A stretch of 64,000 bases of DNA from Lachnospiraceae bacterium (GTDB lineage: Bacteria > Bacillota > Clostridia > Lachnospirales > Lachnospiraceae). The notes under the pieces are model-generated. The model did no database searches. It was not told the DNA's origin and saw nothing but the letters and a program-made list of their open reading frames with translations. The position numbers and the translations under genes are program-made. The DNA lies in NCBI GenBank assembly GCA_910575105.1, contig CAJTDK010000003.1, forward strand, positions 1 through 64,000, written 5' to 3'. Position 1 is the stretch's first letter. Every line of letters starts with the position of its first letter. Of the stretch, positions 1-7,592 are shown one piece after another.

Positions 1-135
1 AGACGCGCCTTTGTTCAACCAGAAAAAATCGAAACTGATGCAAACGAAAGGGCAGTTATCGAAAGATCAAAGCTGTTTTTTCGTTTGCACCACCTTCGAT
101 TCTTTCCTTAACGATTTGTAGGGGTGGTAAAATTT
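1..135. other. Window edge, no assigned gene
   Basis: A 10-bp inverted repeat (GCAAACGAAA at 40-49, TTTCGTTTGC at 79-88) can form a hairpin. A plus-strand frame is open from the window edge to a TAG at 119-121, but its 39 residues match nothing I recognise. It could be the tail of a gene outside the window or chance. Confidence 0.3.
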
Positions 136-666
136 ATGAATCAAAAAGTAAAAAAAATTATATTTTTATTTATAAGCCTTATATTCAGCGTTCCTGCATA
201 TATCATCTTGCACGAGGCGGGACATTCTCTGGTGGCTATACTTTGTGGTGCAAAAATAACAAAATTCAGCATTTTGGAAGCGTATATGAATTATGATGGT
301 GGCGTATTTACAGAAACGTCATTATCGCTTTTTAATATTGCTGGTATGCTATTGCCAGTTCTATTATCTATAGCGTATATGATGTTTTATAGAAGTACAA
401 GTGTTAATCAATTTTATAGAATTTTCTCTTTTATCGCTTTGGTTATGCCAATAGGAGCTATCAGTTCATGGATTTTTGTTCCTATATTATATTTGTTTGA
501 CATGGCACCCGCAGGAGATGATGTGTCAAAGTTTATAGTATCTTCTGGTATAGCCCCTTGGATAGTGGTGTTGGGTGCTATTACGCTTTTGGTTAGTTGT
601 GTTTTTTTTGCTTGGAAGAAAAAGATTGTGCAAAACTATTGGAGTGCAGTTACACTTGAGGTATAA
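136..666 (+). CDS. Small membrane protein with HExxH-type (HEAGH) motif, M50-like
   Basis: The protein has about 176 residues, is very hydrophobic, and seems to have four or more membrane segments. HEAGH at residues 26-30, inside the first hydrophobic segment, resembles the zinc-binding HExxH of M50 site-2 proteases and of the M50B-like family found on Gram-positive elements. I cannot see a second, NxxPG-like metal-ligand motif, so protease activity is uncertain. An upstream GTG at 124 is also in frame, but the ATG at 136 sits correctly behind the GGGGTGG ribosome site. The gene is visibly more AT-rich than the chromosomal genes in this window and is followed by recombinase debris, so it is probably cargo of a mobile element. 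Its substrate is unknown. Confidence 0.6.
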   Translation: MNQKVKKIIFLFISLIFSVPAYIILHEAGHSLVAILCGAKITKFSILEAYMNYDGGVFTETSLSLFNIAGMLLPVLLSIAYMMFYRSTSVNQFYRIFSFIALVMPIGAISSWIFVPILYLFDMAPAGDDVSKFIVSSGIAPWIVVLGAITLLVSCVFFAWKKKIVQNYWSAVTLEV

Positions 667-717
667 AATAGATAACCAATAGAAAGTTAATCTATAAATT
701 GCGATTGAACAAAATCG

Positions 718-754
718 CTGCGCGATGGCCTGCCAGGGCTGTGGCGCAGTTTTT
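718..754 (+). terminator. Probable rho-independent terminator
   Basis: CTGCGC at 718-723 pairs with GCGCAG at 744-749, with further inner pairing that includes G-U pairs. Five T residues follow. It lies about 50 bases after the HEAGH gene and would end that transcript. Confidence 0.55.
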
Positions 755-850
755 ACGTTCCTCTAAATAAAAGCAGTGGAAAAATCTTCCGCAATACGGT
801 ATTGTTAAGTTACCACACAAAACAATCAAATACGGAGACCTCCACTGCCT

Positions 851-919
851 ATGAATACAATAACATTTTTTGGTGTCTTCCGCAACCGGAATTATGATCC
901 CAATGCACCTCCCTGGTAA
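851..919 (+). CDS. Possible 22-residue leader or remnant ORF
   Basis: A short frame (ATG to TAA) sits between the terminator and the recombinase gene. Its product is aromatic and Asn/Pro-rich and I do not recognise it. A GGAG at 834-837 is rather far upstream for a ribosome site. It may be the truncated first gene of the element carrying the recombinase, or noise. Confidence 0.25.
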   Translation: MNTITFFGVFRNRNYDPNAPPW

Positions 920-966
920 GTAGACGTCACTTTAAACACTCAATACTACTTATCATGGAGGTTTTT

Positions 967-1698
967 ATGTACGAAGATATTTTTGAATCCATCCGCCATG
1001 CTGCGGAAAAACGCAACCTTAGAGAACGGACAATTCAACTGTATTGCAGTGATGTCAGCTATTTCCTGTGCTGCACCAATAAGCCTGTTACTGACCTCAC
1101 GCTTGAGGATGCAGATGCCTTTCTTACCATGAAACGTCTGGAGGGCAGATCACCTGAAACTCATAATCACTATCGTTCCTCTATCAAGTTTCTCTACAAA
1201 AGAGTCCTGAAGATTACCTGGGATGACGAGGAAGTCCCTGCCATGAAGCGTGAGCGGAATCTTCCAACTGTGCTTACGCCACAGGAGATCCATGCTGTCA
1301 TTGAAGCGACTGATAACCTTAAGCATAAGGCCATCATCGCTACCATGTATTCTTCCGGGCTGCGTGTATCTGAGGCTGTCCATTTGCACTATGATGATAT
1401 TTCCCGTACTAACATGACCATTCATGTCCGGGAAACAAAAGGCCGCATCGACAGATATACGATCCTTTCCCAGAGGAATCTCGACCTGCTTACCGAATGG
1501 AGTATGCCCAGAAAAATTTCCCCGGCCACCAGACCCTGGTCTGCACACACATGGACGGGCATAATAAAAGCGGCAACATCCATGTGCATATTGTCATTAA
1601 CAGCCTGCGGAAATACGATGTGGAACGCCAGGGCTTCATGGAGCGGGCCTGCGATTCCCGTGCCGGATATAAGCACCATCTATCGAAAGATTACCTGA
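967..1698 (+). pseudogene. Truncated tyrosine recombinase (phage-integrase family)
   Basis: The start is ATG 967, because the ATG at 955 lies inside the GGAGG ribosome site. Residues 1-90 form a SAM-like core-binding domain and residues 100-178 begin the catalytic domain. The first catalytic Arg (SSGLRVSE, R133) and the beta-hairpin Lys (ETKG, K158) are present. After Trp178 (codon 1498-1500) the frame stops resembling an integrase and reads nonsense to 1698. The HxxR, H/W and nucleophile Tyr boxes are therefore missing and the enzyme must be dead. From about 1497 the other frame encodes a relaxase, so two mobility genes have been joined. The intact relatives I recall accompany IS91-like transposases in Clostridia, but that is from memory. 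Confidence 0.8.
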
Positions 1699-2831
1699 TC
1701 CATCTAAAGCAGTCCCTTATGGATCTGTGCCATCGGGAACATCTGCATCAGGTAGACCTTCTTGCGCCTGCGGAAAAGAAAGTTACAGACCGTGAATATC
1801 ATGCGGGACGGAGGGGGCAAAAGAAACTGGACGAACGCAACCGACAGATTCTGGCGGACGGCCTTCCCATTCGCAGAACGGCATTCCAGACACAGAAGGA
1901 TTTCTTACGCTCCGCAATCGAAGCCAGCGCCGTCAGTTCCTGCAGCCGGGAAGAATTTCAAAAATTGCTCCTCGAGAAATACAACGTCACGCTCAAAGTC
2001 AGCCGTGGAAGGTTCAGCTACCTCCACCCGGAACGAGGAAAATATATTACCGGCAGGATGCTTGGCACTCATTATGAAGAAGATTATCTTCTGAAGCTGT
2101 TCGGGGAAAATTCAAAAAGTAAAGAATACAAAAAAGAAACCATTGCTAGTGAAACCCTTAATGCAGAATCGGAACAGCCTGCAGACCAGCCATCCGATCC
2201 ATTACAGGAAGCTCCTGTATCAATCCTGTTTATCAAGTCAGACCTGCGGCTTGTAACTAACCTGCAGGATTGTGTGAAAGCACAGCAAAATGCCGCTTAT
2301 GCCAATAAAGTAAAACTTTCCAATCTAAAGGAAATGGCTAAGACCGTTGCTTATATACAAGAACGTGGATATAATACAAGAGATTCCCTGGAAGATTCAT
2401 TTTCAGAGGTTAAGAACCTTGCTTCCAGTTCCAGAAAGGTTTTAAAAGATACGGAAGATAAGCTCCGGATATTAAATGAGCAGATCCATTATACCGGCCA
2501 GTACCTTGCCAATAAATCCGTCTACCGGCAGTTTTGCAGATCAAAACACAAGGGACAGTTCCGGGAAGAACACTCTGCCGAGATTGCGCTTTACGAATCA
2601 GCCCGGAAATTCCTGCAAGGGCAGTCAGCAGACGGCAGGCTTCCATCCATCAAACTGCTGAAAGCGGAAAAAGAACAGCTATTGCAGAAGAAAAAGGAAG
2701 AGCAGAAAAACTACCATTATTACCGGGATTATCAGAGAGAATTAAATACGGTCTGCTCCAATGTCAATAAAATTTTAGGGCAGGCCCGCACCAGACAGCC
2801 GGAGAAGCAGAAAGGCGCAGATATTTCCTGA
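1497..2831 (+). pseudogene. MobA/VirD2-type relaxase lacking its N-terminus
   Basis: The frame encodes 444 residues. It opens in the middle of a relaxase catalytic domain: residues 18-35 contain HMDG and then IHVHIVIN, the three-histidine metal site. The normal N-terminal strand with the catalytic tyrosine is absent because the joint to the recombinase falls at about 1497. Residues 250-440 are Lys/Glu/Gln-rich and helical, as in the C-terminal parts of Firmicute mobilization relaxases. No ribosome site precedes ATG 1497, so translation is doubtful. Without the tyrosine the product could not nick oriT. A second, complete relaxase of a different subtype lies at 18914-20287. Confidence 0.75.
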
Positions 2832-2847
2832 TTCTTCCGTTGAAAAA

Positions 2848-2895
2848 ACATCCGCAGGATTCTGATTATGGTTCTGCCCAAATTCCTGCGGATGT
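2848..2895 (-). terminator. Terminator between convergent genes
   Basis: A perfect 12-bp inverted repeat (ACATCCGCAGGA at 2848-2859, TCCTGCGGATGT at 2884-2895) is followed on the minus strand by six T residues. It ends the minus-strand transcript that contains the gene at 2922-3527. Confidence 0.8.
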
Positions 2896-2921
2896 CATTC
2901 ATTCCATTCTGATGGCTACAC

Positions 2922-3527
2922 CTAAAAATTCTGCCAAGCGTCAACTGAGGGTATTACAGAGCCAATGCTTTCGCTTTTCTCACGCATCACCTGGTACATT
3001 TCTTCCCGTTTTTTCTCTGCATACTTCCGTATTTCCCTCTGCGCCGTCCCAGTCGGCTCAAAGGAAAAATAGAGCGGCTTTTCCCATCCCTCCCGGAACG
3101 GGTATGGGAAAATATAAATTTTTCTCAATCCCGTCGTATCTAAAAACAACTGGAAAATCTCATAAGGCAGGATTTCCCCACATACCAAAACAGCTCCTGC
3201 ATCTTCATAAGAAACCTGTTCCCGGTACACGGGCGAACCCAGGAATGCGAGCTGCTTTAGGGCGTTCATCCGTATCGCTTCTATCTGGCTACGCTGCCCC
3301 ACACGCCATCTTGTCTGCGGTGCAAGCTCCCCGTAAATCCGGGCAGCTTCTTCGTCCTCCCGGATATCGTTGTCATAGTCATATCTGTAATTTTCCACTT
3401 TGATCTGGCCGTATGCCACAAGGCTTGCAAAAAGCGCAAGGGAATCCAGGTCAGTATATACAGACAGATGCCCCCTGCCCTGATAGGAACATAAGATATC
3501 CTCTAAAGCATCCATGATCTTTTTCAT
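2922..3527 (-). CDS. Unrecognised conjugative-element protein, 201 aa
   Basis: I do not recognise this soluble-looking protein. The N-terminal half is acidic (DYDNDIREDEEAARIYGEL). A Lys/Arg-rich helix near residues 165-185 precedes the C-terminus. No signal peptide or membrane segment is seen. It is the most distal gene of the minus-strand series running from parA at 10998 and is followed by a strong terminator. Its place among YodL, TTRAP and partition genes suggests an accessory role in element maintenance or transfer, which is inference only. Confidence 0.6.
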   Translation of the reverse strand: MKKIMDALEDILCSYQGRGHLSVYTDLDSLALFASLVAYGQIKVENYRYDYDNDIREDEEAARIYGELAPQTRWRVGQRSQIEAIRMNALKQLAFLGSPVYREQVSYEDAGAVLVCGEILPYEIFQLFLDTTGLRKIYIFPYPFREGWEKPLYFSFEPTGTAQREIRKYAEKKREEMYQVMREKSESIGSVIPSVDAWQNF

Positions 3528-3573
3528 GGTTTCATATTTTTATCCGGTTCTTTTTCCATTCCTTCTCCCTCTT

Positions 3574-4080
3574 TTATGTTTCACTGCCGCCAGAAATTTT
3601 TGTCTCCGGCATACCCGGCGTCTTATCCGTCATTTCATTCTGCGCTTTCGCTGCCGCCTTCCCCAGCTTCTCTTTCTTTAGCTGTTCTGCCCTCCCTAAA
3701 TCTACATAATGCGTCGCATATGCTTTTTCAATCTCCGGGTTTCCGCTCTTACTGAAGCAGAGGGGGATTACCGCCTTATGCCCTTGCTTTTTCTTTACGC
3801 CCCAACGCTTGTAACAGCAGAATGACGGCTTTAAGTTTGTTTTCTTCGCATAGGAGCGGATCTGCTTCATAATAAATGAGAGTTGCTTCAAATTGCAGGT
3901 ACAGACGGTTTCCAGATACTGTACTTTCCCGAATCTCCAGTCCTCATATTTCTGCCGGGGCAGCACCCCTATGTCAACCAGTACGTCTGCCGGGGCGGCA
4001 TAGCCCCGATGCCGTCACTGATGGTAAACAGCAGAATGTACTTTCCCTATCAGTTCTGATTCCTTCACTTTGCCCTCCAT
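3574..4080 (-). pseudogene. Element-borne hypothetical gene interrupted by TGA
   Basis: Reading from ATG 4080, the frame encodes 21 residues (MEGKVKESELIGKVHSAVYH...), then TGA at 4017-4015, then continues in the same frame for 147 codons. Residues on both sides look like one protein: RHRGYAAPADVLVDIGVL leads directly into LPRQKYEDWRFGK. A GTG at 3966 could restart translation and give a 130-residue product that lacks the N-terminal third. The rest is basic, with a likely Cys-containing core (VCTCNLKQL, KPSFCCYKRWG) and a charged tail. I know the type from conjugative elements but not its function. Confidence 0.6.
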
Positions 4081-4088
4081 GTAAATAC

Positions 4089-4116
4089 CCCCGGCTGTAT
4101 TCATTCACAACCGGGG
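4089..4116 (-). terminator. Hairpin after the Rpn-type gene
   Basis: CCCCGG-CTGT (4089-4098) pairs with ACA-ACCGGGG (4107-4116), forming a GC-rich stem with an 8-base loop. No T run follows on the minus strand, so termination would be inefficient. It lies between the Rpn-type gene and the interrupted gene downstream. Confidence 0.4.
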
Positions 4117-4159
4117 ATTCTATTATCTTTCCTCTATGGTATCTGCATAATGGCAACTA

Positions 4160-5047
4160 TTATATCGTTTGAAGCAGTCCTTTTTCAATTTCCCGGACAT
4201 CTTCCACAGAAAGCTCCGTAAAATACCCGGCGATTTCCTCTGCTGACATTTTTCCAGTCTTTAACATATTTTCTACTGCATCCCTTACTGCCTCACGTCT
4301 TTCACTGGCAACATAATTACGCATAATCCTCTCTTCATCAAACAAAGTCATCATGATAGACACAACCTCCTTTTCCCTGCTCTCCAGAAATTCACGGAGC
4401 AGATTCCTGTCTTTGCAGATGCGGATGGTTTCCGTGACAGCCTCCCGGCTTCTCCCATACCGCTTTACCTGTTCGTTATATACCTTTGTAAAAGCAACAT
4501 ACTGGCTAATGATGTCATTTCCTTTGCCGTCATAGATTACTTTTACCTTTACTTCAATGAAACATTCTTTTCCCTTGAAAAATTCTTTGGAAAATGAAAT
4601 CGTCTCCGGCCTGCTGACACGCTCCCCTGTATAAATCATATATATCTCCGGCTCCGGCACATGGACTTTCTTGCTTCCATATAAATCTGCGTCCTGCTCT
4701 TCAAAATAATCATGGTAAACCTGCGCCAAATACATCAGCGCACGTATAATGATATTCATCGTCCAGCTCGACTGCTGCTCGACCAGGAATAAAATTTTGT
4801 CCCCAACCCGGAAACCCAGGTCATTATAGATCCCGTTGGTAAGCACGTTCCTTATCGTTATATCCGTAAGTGCATCTTCCGTAGCCTCCGTATCCTCCGG
4901 ATGGAGCGCACGGTATAGCTGTATCAGGTATTTTTTATCCCGAAAGATCGTCGTGAATACGCTGTCTTTCACCGTATATTTGGCAAAGGAATCCTTTTTT
5001 TCCACTGCTTTCTCTTTTGGCTCTTCCTGTATTATTCCACCCTGCAT
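4160..5047 (-). CDS. Rpn-family PD-(D/E)XK nuclease/putative transposase
   Basis: The 295-residue protein matches the Rpn (recombination-promoting nuclease) type common in Lachnospiraceae. An N-terminal KYTVKDSVFTTIFRDKKYL segment leads into a restriction-enzyme-like core. The probable metal-binding residues are the Asp of YNDLGFRV and the Glu/Gln of LVEQQSS at about residues 78-90. A helical charged tail follows, ending in a segment rich in Glu and Arg that recalls the C-terminal repeat of this family. Rpn proteins are thought to promote RecA-independent recombination and some act in phage defence. The start is ATG 5047 with GGGGTGA upstream. The gene appears intact and stands as its own unit between two hairpins. 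Confidence 0.8.
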   Translation of the reverse strand: MQGGIIQEEPKEKAVEKKDSFAKYTVKDSVFTTIFRDKKYLIQLYRALHPEDTEATEDALTDITIRNVLTNGIYNDLGFRVGDKILFLVEQQSSWTMNIIIRALMYLAQVYHDYFEEQDADLYGSKKVHVPEPEIYMIYTGERVSRPETISFSKEFFKGKECFIEVKVKVIYDGKGNDIISQYVAFTKVYNEQVKRYGRSREAVTETIRICKDRNLLREFLESREKEVVSIMMTLFDEERIMRNYVASERREAVRDAVENMLKTGKMSAEEIAGYFTELSVEDVREIEKGLLQTI

Positions 5048-5151
5048 AATATCACCCCGGTTCCGGCCTGCGCCTGGCAGTCTGACAGGGAAGTTTCGCC
5101 CTGTCTGTTATGGCTTTATTATACAGAGAAACTCCATAATGTTCAAGACAT

Positions 5152-5188
5152 AAAAAAGAAGCATCCGGCAATCCCTGCCAGATACTTC
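5152..5188 (-). terminator. Terminator of the YodL/TTRAP gene set
   Basis: On the minus strand a 13-bp stem (5158-5170 with 5176-5188, one or two non-canonical pairs) is followed by six T residues. It lies just after the stop of the YodL-domain gene. Confidence 0.8.
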
Positions 5189-5197
5189 CCTTTTCCC

Positions 5198-6112
5198 TTA
5201 TTTCCGTCTGCGCTCCATCTCTTCCGACATTTCCATCTGTTGTGCAGGATTTCCGTGCCGTTTCGCAATCTCCGCCTGTTTCTGCCACAGCTTTTTCAGG
5301 ACAGATTCCCTGCCATGCTTTTTTTTGCCATTATTTTTATTCCCATCAATGAGGCTGTGGTTTTCTTCTTCCCCACTCTCAACGCTACGGACATACTCCC
5401 CGTTTTCCATATATTTCTGCCAATTCTCAAGGGGCGGCTTTTCCCTGTCGCCGCCTTCTGCCGCATCTGCCCCGGAGGGTACAGAAGCCTTCCCAGAGGG
5501 TAATGTGGTTTCATGCCGCACTATTTCTTTTGCAGGCTTCGGCGGGTTAAGATAATCCTTAATCTGCTGCTGCACGGATTGGTCAAACCCGTGATAGACT
5601 CCCTCGGCAGCCAGCCGCCCGGCTTCATCCACCACAACCCATTCCGTATCTTTCCCATAGGCTTCATGCTCCATCAGGAAGAACTCCCTGCCGTCTACGA
5701 TTATGCTGTCAAAAGCGTGCCAGCTCCCTTCTTTCCCCTCGATGTGGAAACCAGAAGTACCGAAAGACACAGGCGCACCGGAAGAGCCTGGCCGGATAAA
5801 ACCGGCTATGGCGGTAAACCCTTCTTTCTCAACATAATAGGCGGCCACAACGCCGCCCTTATTCAGCACAAGCACATCACTGACACTGATCGAATGTCCA
5901 TGAAATGCCCGTGGCAGTTTCTTGTTAAAACGCCTGCGGATCTGTCCCGGCCCGTCTTCCGGCTGCATCCGTGCCAGATACACCTGCTCATAATCCTTAT
6001 ACTGTATCTGTATCCCCTTCTCCTGCAGTGTGCTGTAAGGCCGGAACCGTATCTGCCTGTTTTCCGGGATATTTTTAAGCTGGTACACCGCAAATTGATT
6101 TGCCTCCATCAT
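5198..6112 (-). CDS. YodL-domain protein of a conjugative element
   Basis: The protein has 304 residues. Residues 5-110 form a YodL-like domain (FAVYQLK... then GHSISVSDVLVLN...AAYYVEKEGF). Residues 130-195 form a second small domain (GSWHAFDSIIVDG...MEHEAYG...GFDQSVQQQI) that also occurs in the neighbouring 636-residue protein at 7543. The C-terminal third is charged, low complexity and ends in a basic helix. YodL domains are typical of accessory proteins of Firmicute conjugative elements and have no established biochemical role. The start overlaps the TTRAP stop by ATGA, so the two are translationally coupled. Confidence 0.75.
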   Translation of the reverse strand: MMEANQFAVYQLKNIPENRQIRFRPYSTLQEKGIQIQYKDYEQVYLARMQPEDGPGQIRRRFNKKLPRAFHGHSISVSDVLVLNKGGVVAAYYVEKEGFTAIAGFIRPGSSGAPVSFGTSGFHIEGKEGSWHAFDSIIVDGREFFLMEHEAYGKDTEWVVVDEAGRLAAEGVYHGFDQSVQQQIKDYLNPPKPAKEIVRHETTLPSGKASVPSGADAAEGGDREKPPLENWQKYMENGEYVRSVESGEEENHSLIDGNKNNGKKKHGRESVLKKLWQKQAEIAKRHGNPAQQMEMSEEMERRRK

Positions 6113-6339
6113 TCATCCTCCATCGGTTCCTCTTTATACAGTTCCAGATCCAATTCTAAAAATGCTTCCTCTGTAATGCACCACAGCTTTTCCAGTGTGC
6201 TGTTTATGAGGGCAAGCATTTCCTCATCCCTGCCTATGTAGGGGATTGCGTTATGCATCTCCTCAATGGTTGCCTGCCTGCTTTCCTTCTGGAACATTAC
6301 TATCAGGAAATATTCATTTTCCTCAAATCTCACCATCAT
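6109..6339 (-). CDS. Transposon-transfer assisting (TTRAP-like) protein
   Basis: This small acidic protein of 76 residues has the pattern of the TTRAP family: F-x-x-x-E, a segment ending IPYIG with acidic residues, a helix, then LxKLWCITEEAFLELDLE. A clearer relative at 20970-21173 has the same layout (FTVEEINLMCVF ... LPHI ... LEAMSDAEF). These proteins are found in conjugative transposons; their mechanism is unknown. The gene overlaps both its neighbours by ATGA, which indicates a tightly coupled operon. Confidence 0.7.
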   Translation of the reverse strand: MMVRFEENEYFLIVMFQKESRQATIEEMHNAIPYIGRDEEMLALINSTLEKLWCITEEAFLELDLELYKEEPMEDE

Positions 6340-7592
6340 AATTCCTGTTCTCCCTTCTTCTTTGCTTGTGTTTTCTGGCTCTGCTTCCCCCGTTCCAGTG
6401 TTTGTTTCTCCTGTGCCTTCATCCTTGCCTGCCGTTCCCGGAGGGCGTTTAGGACGGACTGCTTCTTGCTGCCGCCAGATATGCCCTTGTCTGTTTTCGG
6501 GGCATTTTCAACTGATTTTACCGGCTCTGCTGCTTTCGTTTCTGTCCTGGCAGTATCTCTGCCCGATTCATGTGTTGTGATACCTGGGCTTCCTTTTTCA
6601 TGCGCTTGTACGGTTTGTTGCCTGTTCTCCAATGACACTGGCGGCTGCGGCGGTTCCTGCCCCCTTTTCAACCCTGGCATATCCTTTCCTTTCTGATTCG
6701 CAAGGATTTTCTCCATATCCGCAATCGCCTTCTGCACTAATGGACTGTCCCGGTATTGGGGAATCTCATTGATAAATTCCGTCTGCATCTCCCCCATCAC
6801 CATTAAGTCAAAATTCCCGTCATAGATACTGCCGTCCTCCAGGCAGAATCCAATCCCCTTAATGCCGCTCATCCGCTCTGCCGGGATTTTCTCATACAGC
6901 TCCATCGCTTCCTGCAATGTTTCCAGACGCTCATGGTATTCCCCCAGAACAGGGAACTCCGTACATTCTGCCACATAGAATGTAATGGTTGCCTCCTGCT
7001 CTACGGAAATGTCATGGCTCTCCCCTGTCAATTTCTCCATTAACCCGATTGCATCCCTGACAATCGGGGATTCTTTGTCGCCGGTTTCAATAACCTCCGC
7101 TAAGTGCGCCCGGAACTTTTCCGTATCATTTCTTTCAAGCGCATTGCCAATAATCTCATACGCCTGATAGATCGGCTCTGTTTCTATCCGGGCAGCGCCA
7201 TCCCAAAATCCAAGCAGATCTTCATCATGATCCATACTGAACTTTACAATATCCCCGGTAAGTTCCTGCCTTTCTTTTCCATCCAGATATTTTTCCGCAT
7301 TCTCCAAGTATCTCTCCAAAGTTCCTGTCTTTTCCGTAGAGATTGGATTGATGTCAACCGGGATTCCCGCCATCTTAAAATCTCCCTCATGTAACGCATT
7401 GAAGAAAACATCCTCTTTCAGATTGCCGCTGTAAGATACCACCACATCTATATCCGAGCCTTCCTGGTACATCCCTTCCCTGGAACGGCTCCCGTACACC
7501 CTTGCGCCAAGCAGCTCCACTTCCTCCGACAGCCCCATTTCATCAATCTGTGCCTGGGCATAGCAGAGTACGGTTTCCTCTACCCCCCGCAC
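6336..7592 (-). CDS. Nucleotidyltransferase-like + LPD16-like protein, separated from its upstream half by a frameshift
   Basis: The frame encodes 418 residues. Residues 20-80 hold a minimal nucleotidyltransferase signature (ARVYGSRSREGMYQEGSDIDVVVSY, GSR followed by SDIDV), residues 200-300 an LPD16-like domain (VAECTEF...GEYHERLETLQEAMELYEKIPAERMSGIKGIGF), and the tail is charged and repetitive. The same order appears in one polypeptide at 21177-25790. The apparent start at 7592 lies inside the upstream frame, and removing one C from the C6 run at 7583-7588 would join the two frames. It is therefore probably the 3' half of a broken gene, although GTG/ATG restarts could still express it. Whether the fold transfers nucleotides is unproven. 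Confidence 0.7.
   Translation of the reverse strand: MRGVEETVLCYAQAQIDEMGLSEEVELLGARVYGSRSREGMYQEGSDIDVVVSYSGNLKEDVFFNALHEGDFKMAGIPVDINPISTEKTGTLERYLENAEKYLDGKERQELTGDIVKFSMDHDEDLLGFWDGAARIETEPIYQAYEIIGNALERNDTEKFRAHLAEVIETGDKESPIVRDAIGLMEKLTGESHDISVEQEATITFYVAECTEFPVLGEYHERLETLQEAMELYEKIPAERMSGIKGIGFCLEDGSIYDGNFDLMVMGEMQTEFINEIPQYRDSPLVQKAIADMEKILANQKGKDMPGLKRGQEPPQPPVSLENRQQTVQAHEKGSPGITTHESGRDTARTETKAAEPVKSVENAPKTDKGISGGSKKQSVLNALRERQARMKAQEKQTLERGKQSQKTQAKKKGEQEL

Noticed and set aside
2-121. Open plus-strand frame from the window edge
   Set aside because: Only 39 residues, no recognisable motif, and it overlaps a hairpin; cannot be told from chance.
1150-1679. Minus-strand frames opposite the recombinase
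   Set aside because: They are antisense to a clear integrase domain and have no ribosome sites.
7583-7588. Programmed ribosomal frameshifting at the G6 run
   Set aside because: No stimulatory stem-loop or pseudoknot is evident after the tract and no homologue evidence is available; kept only as an alternative to gene decay.
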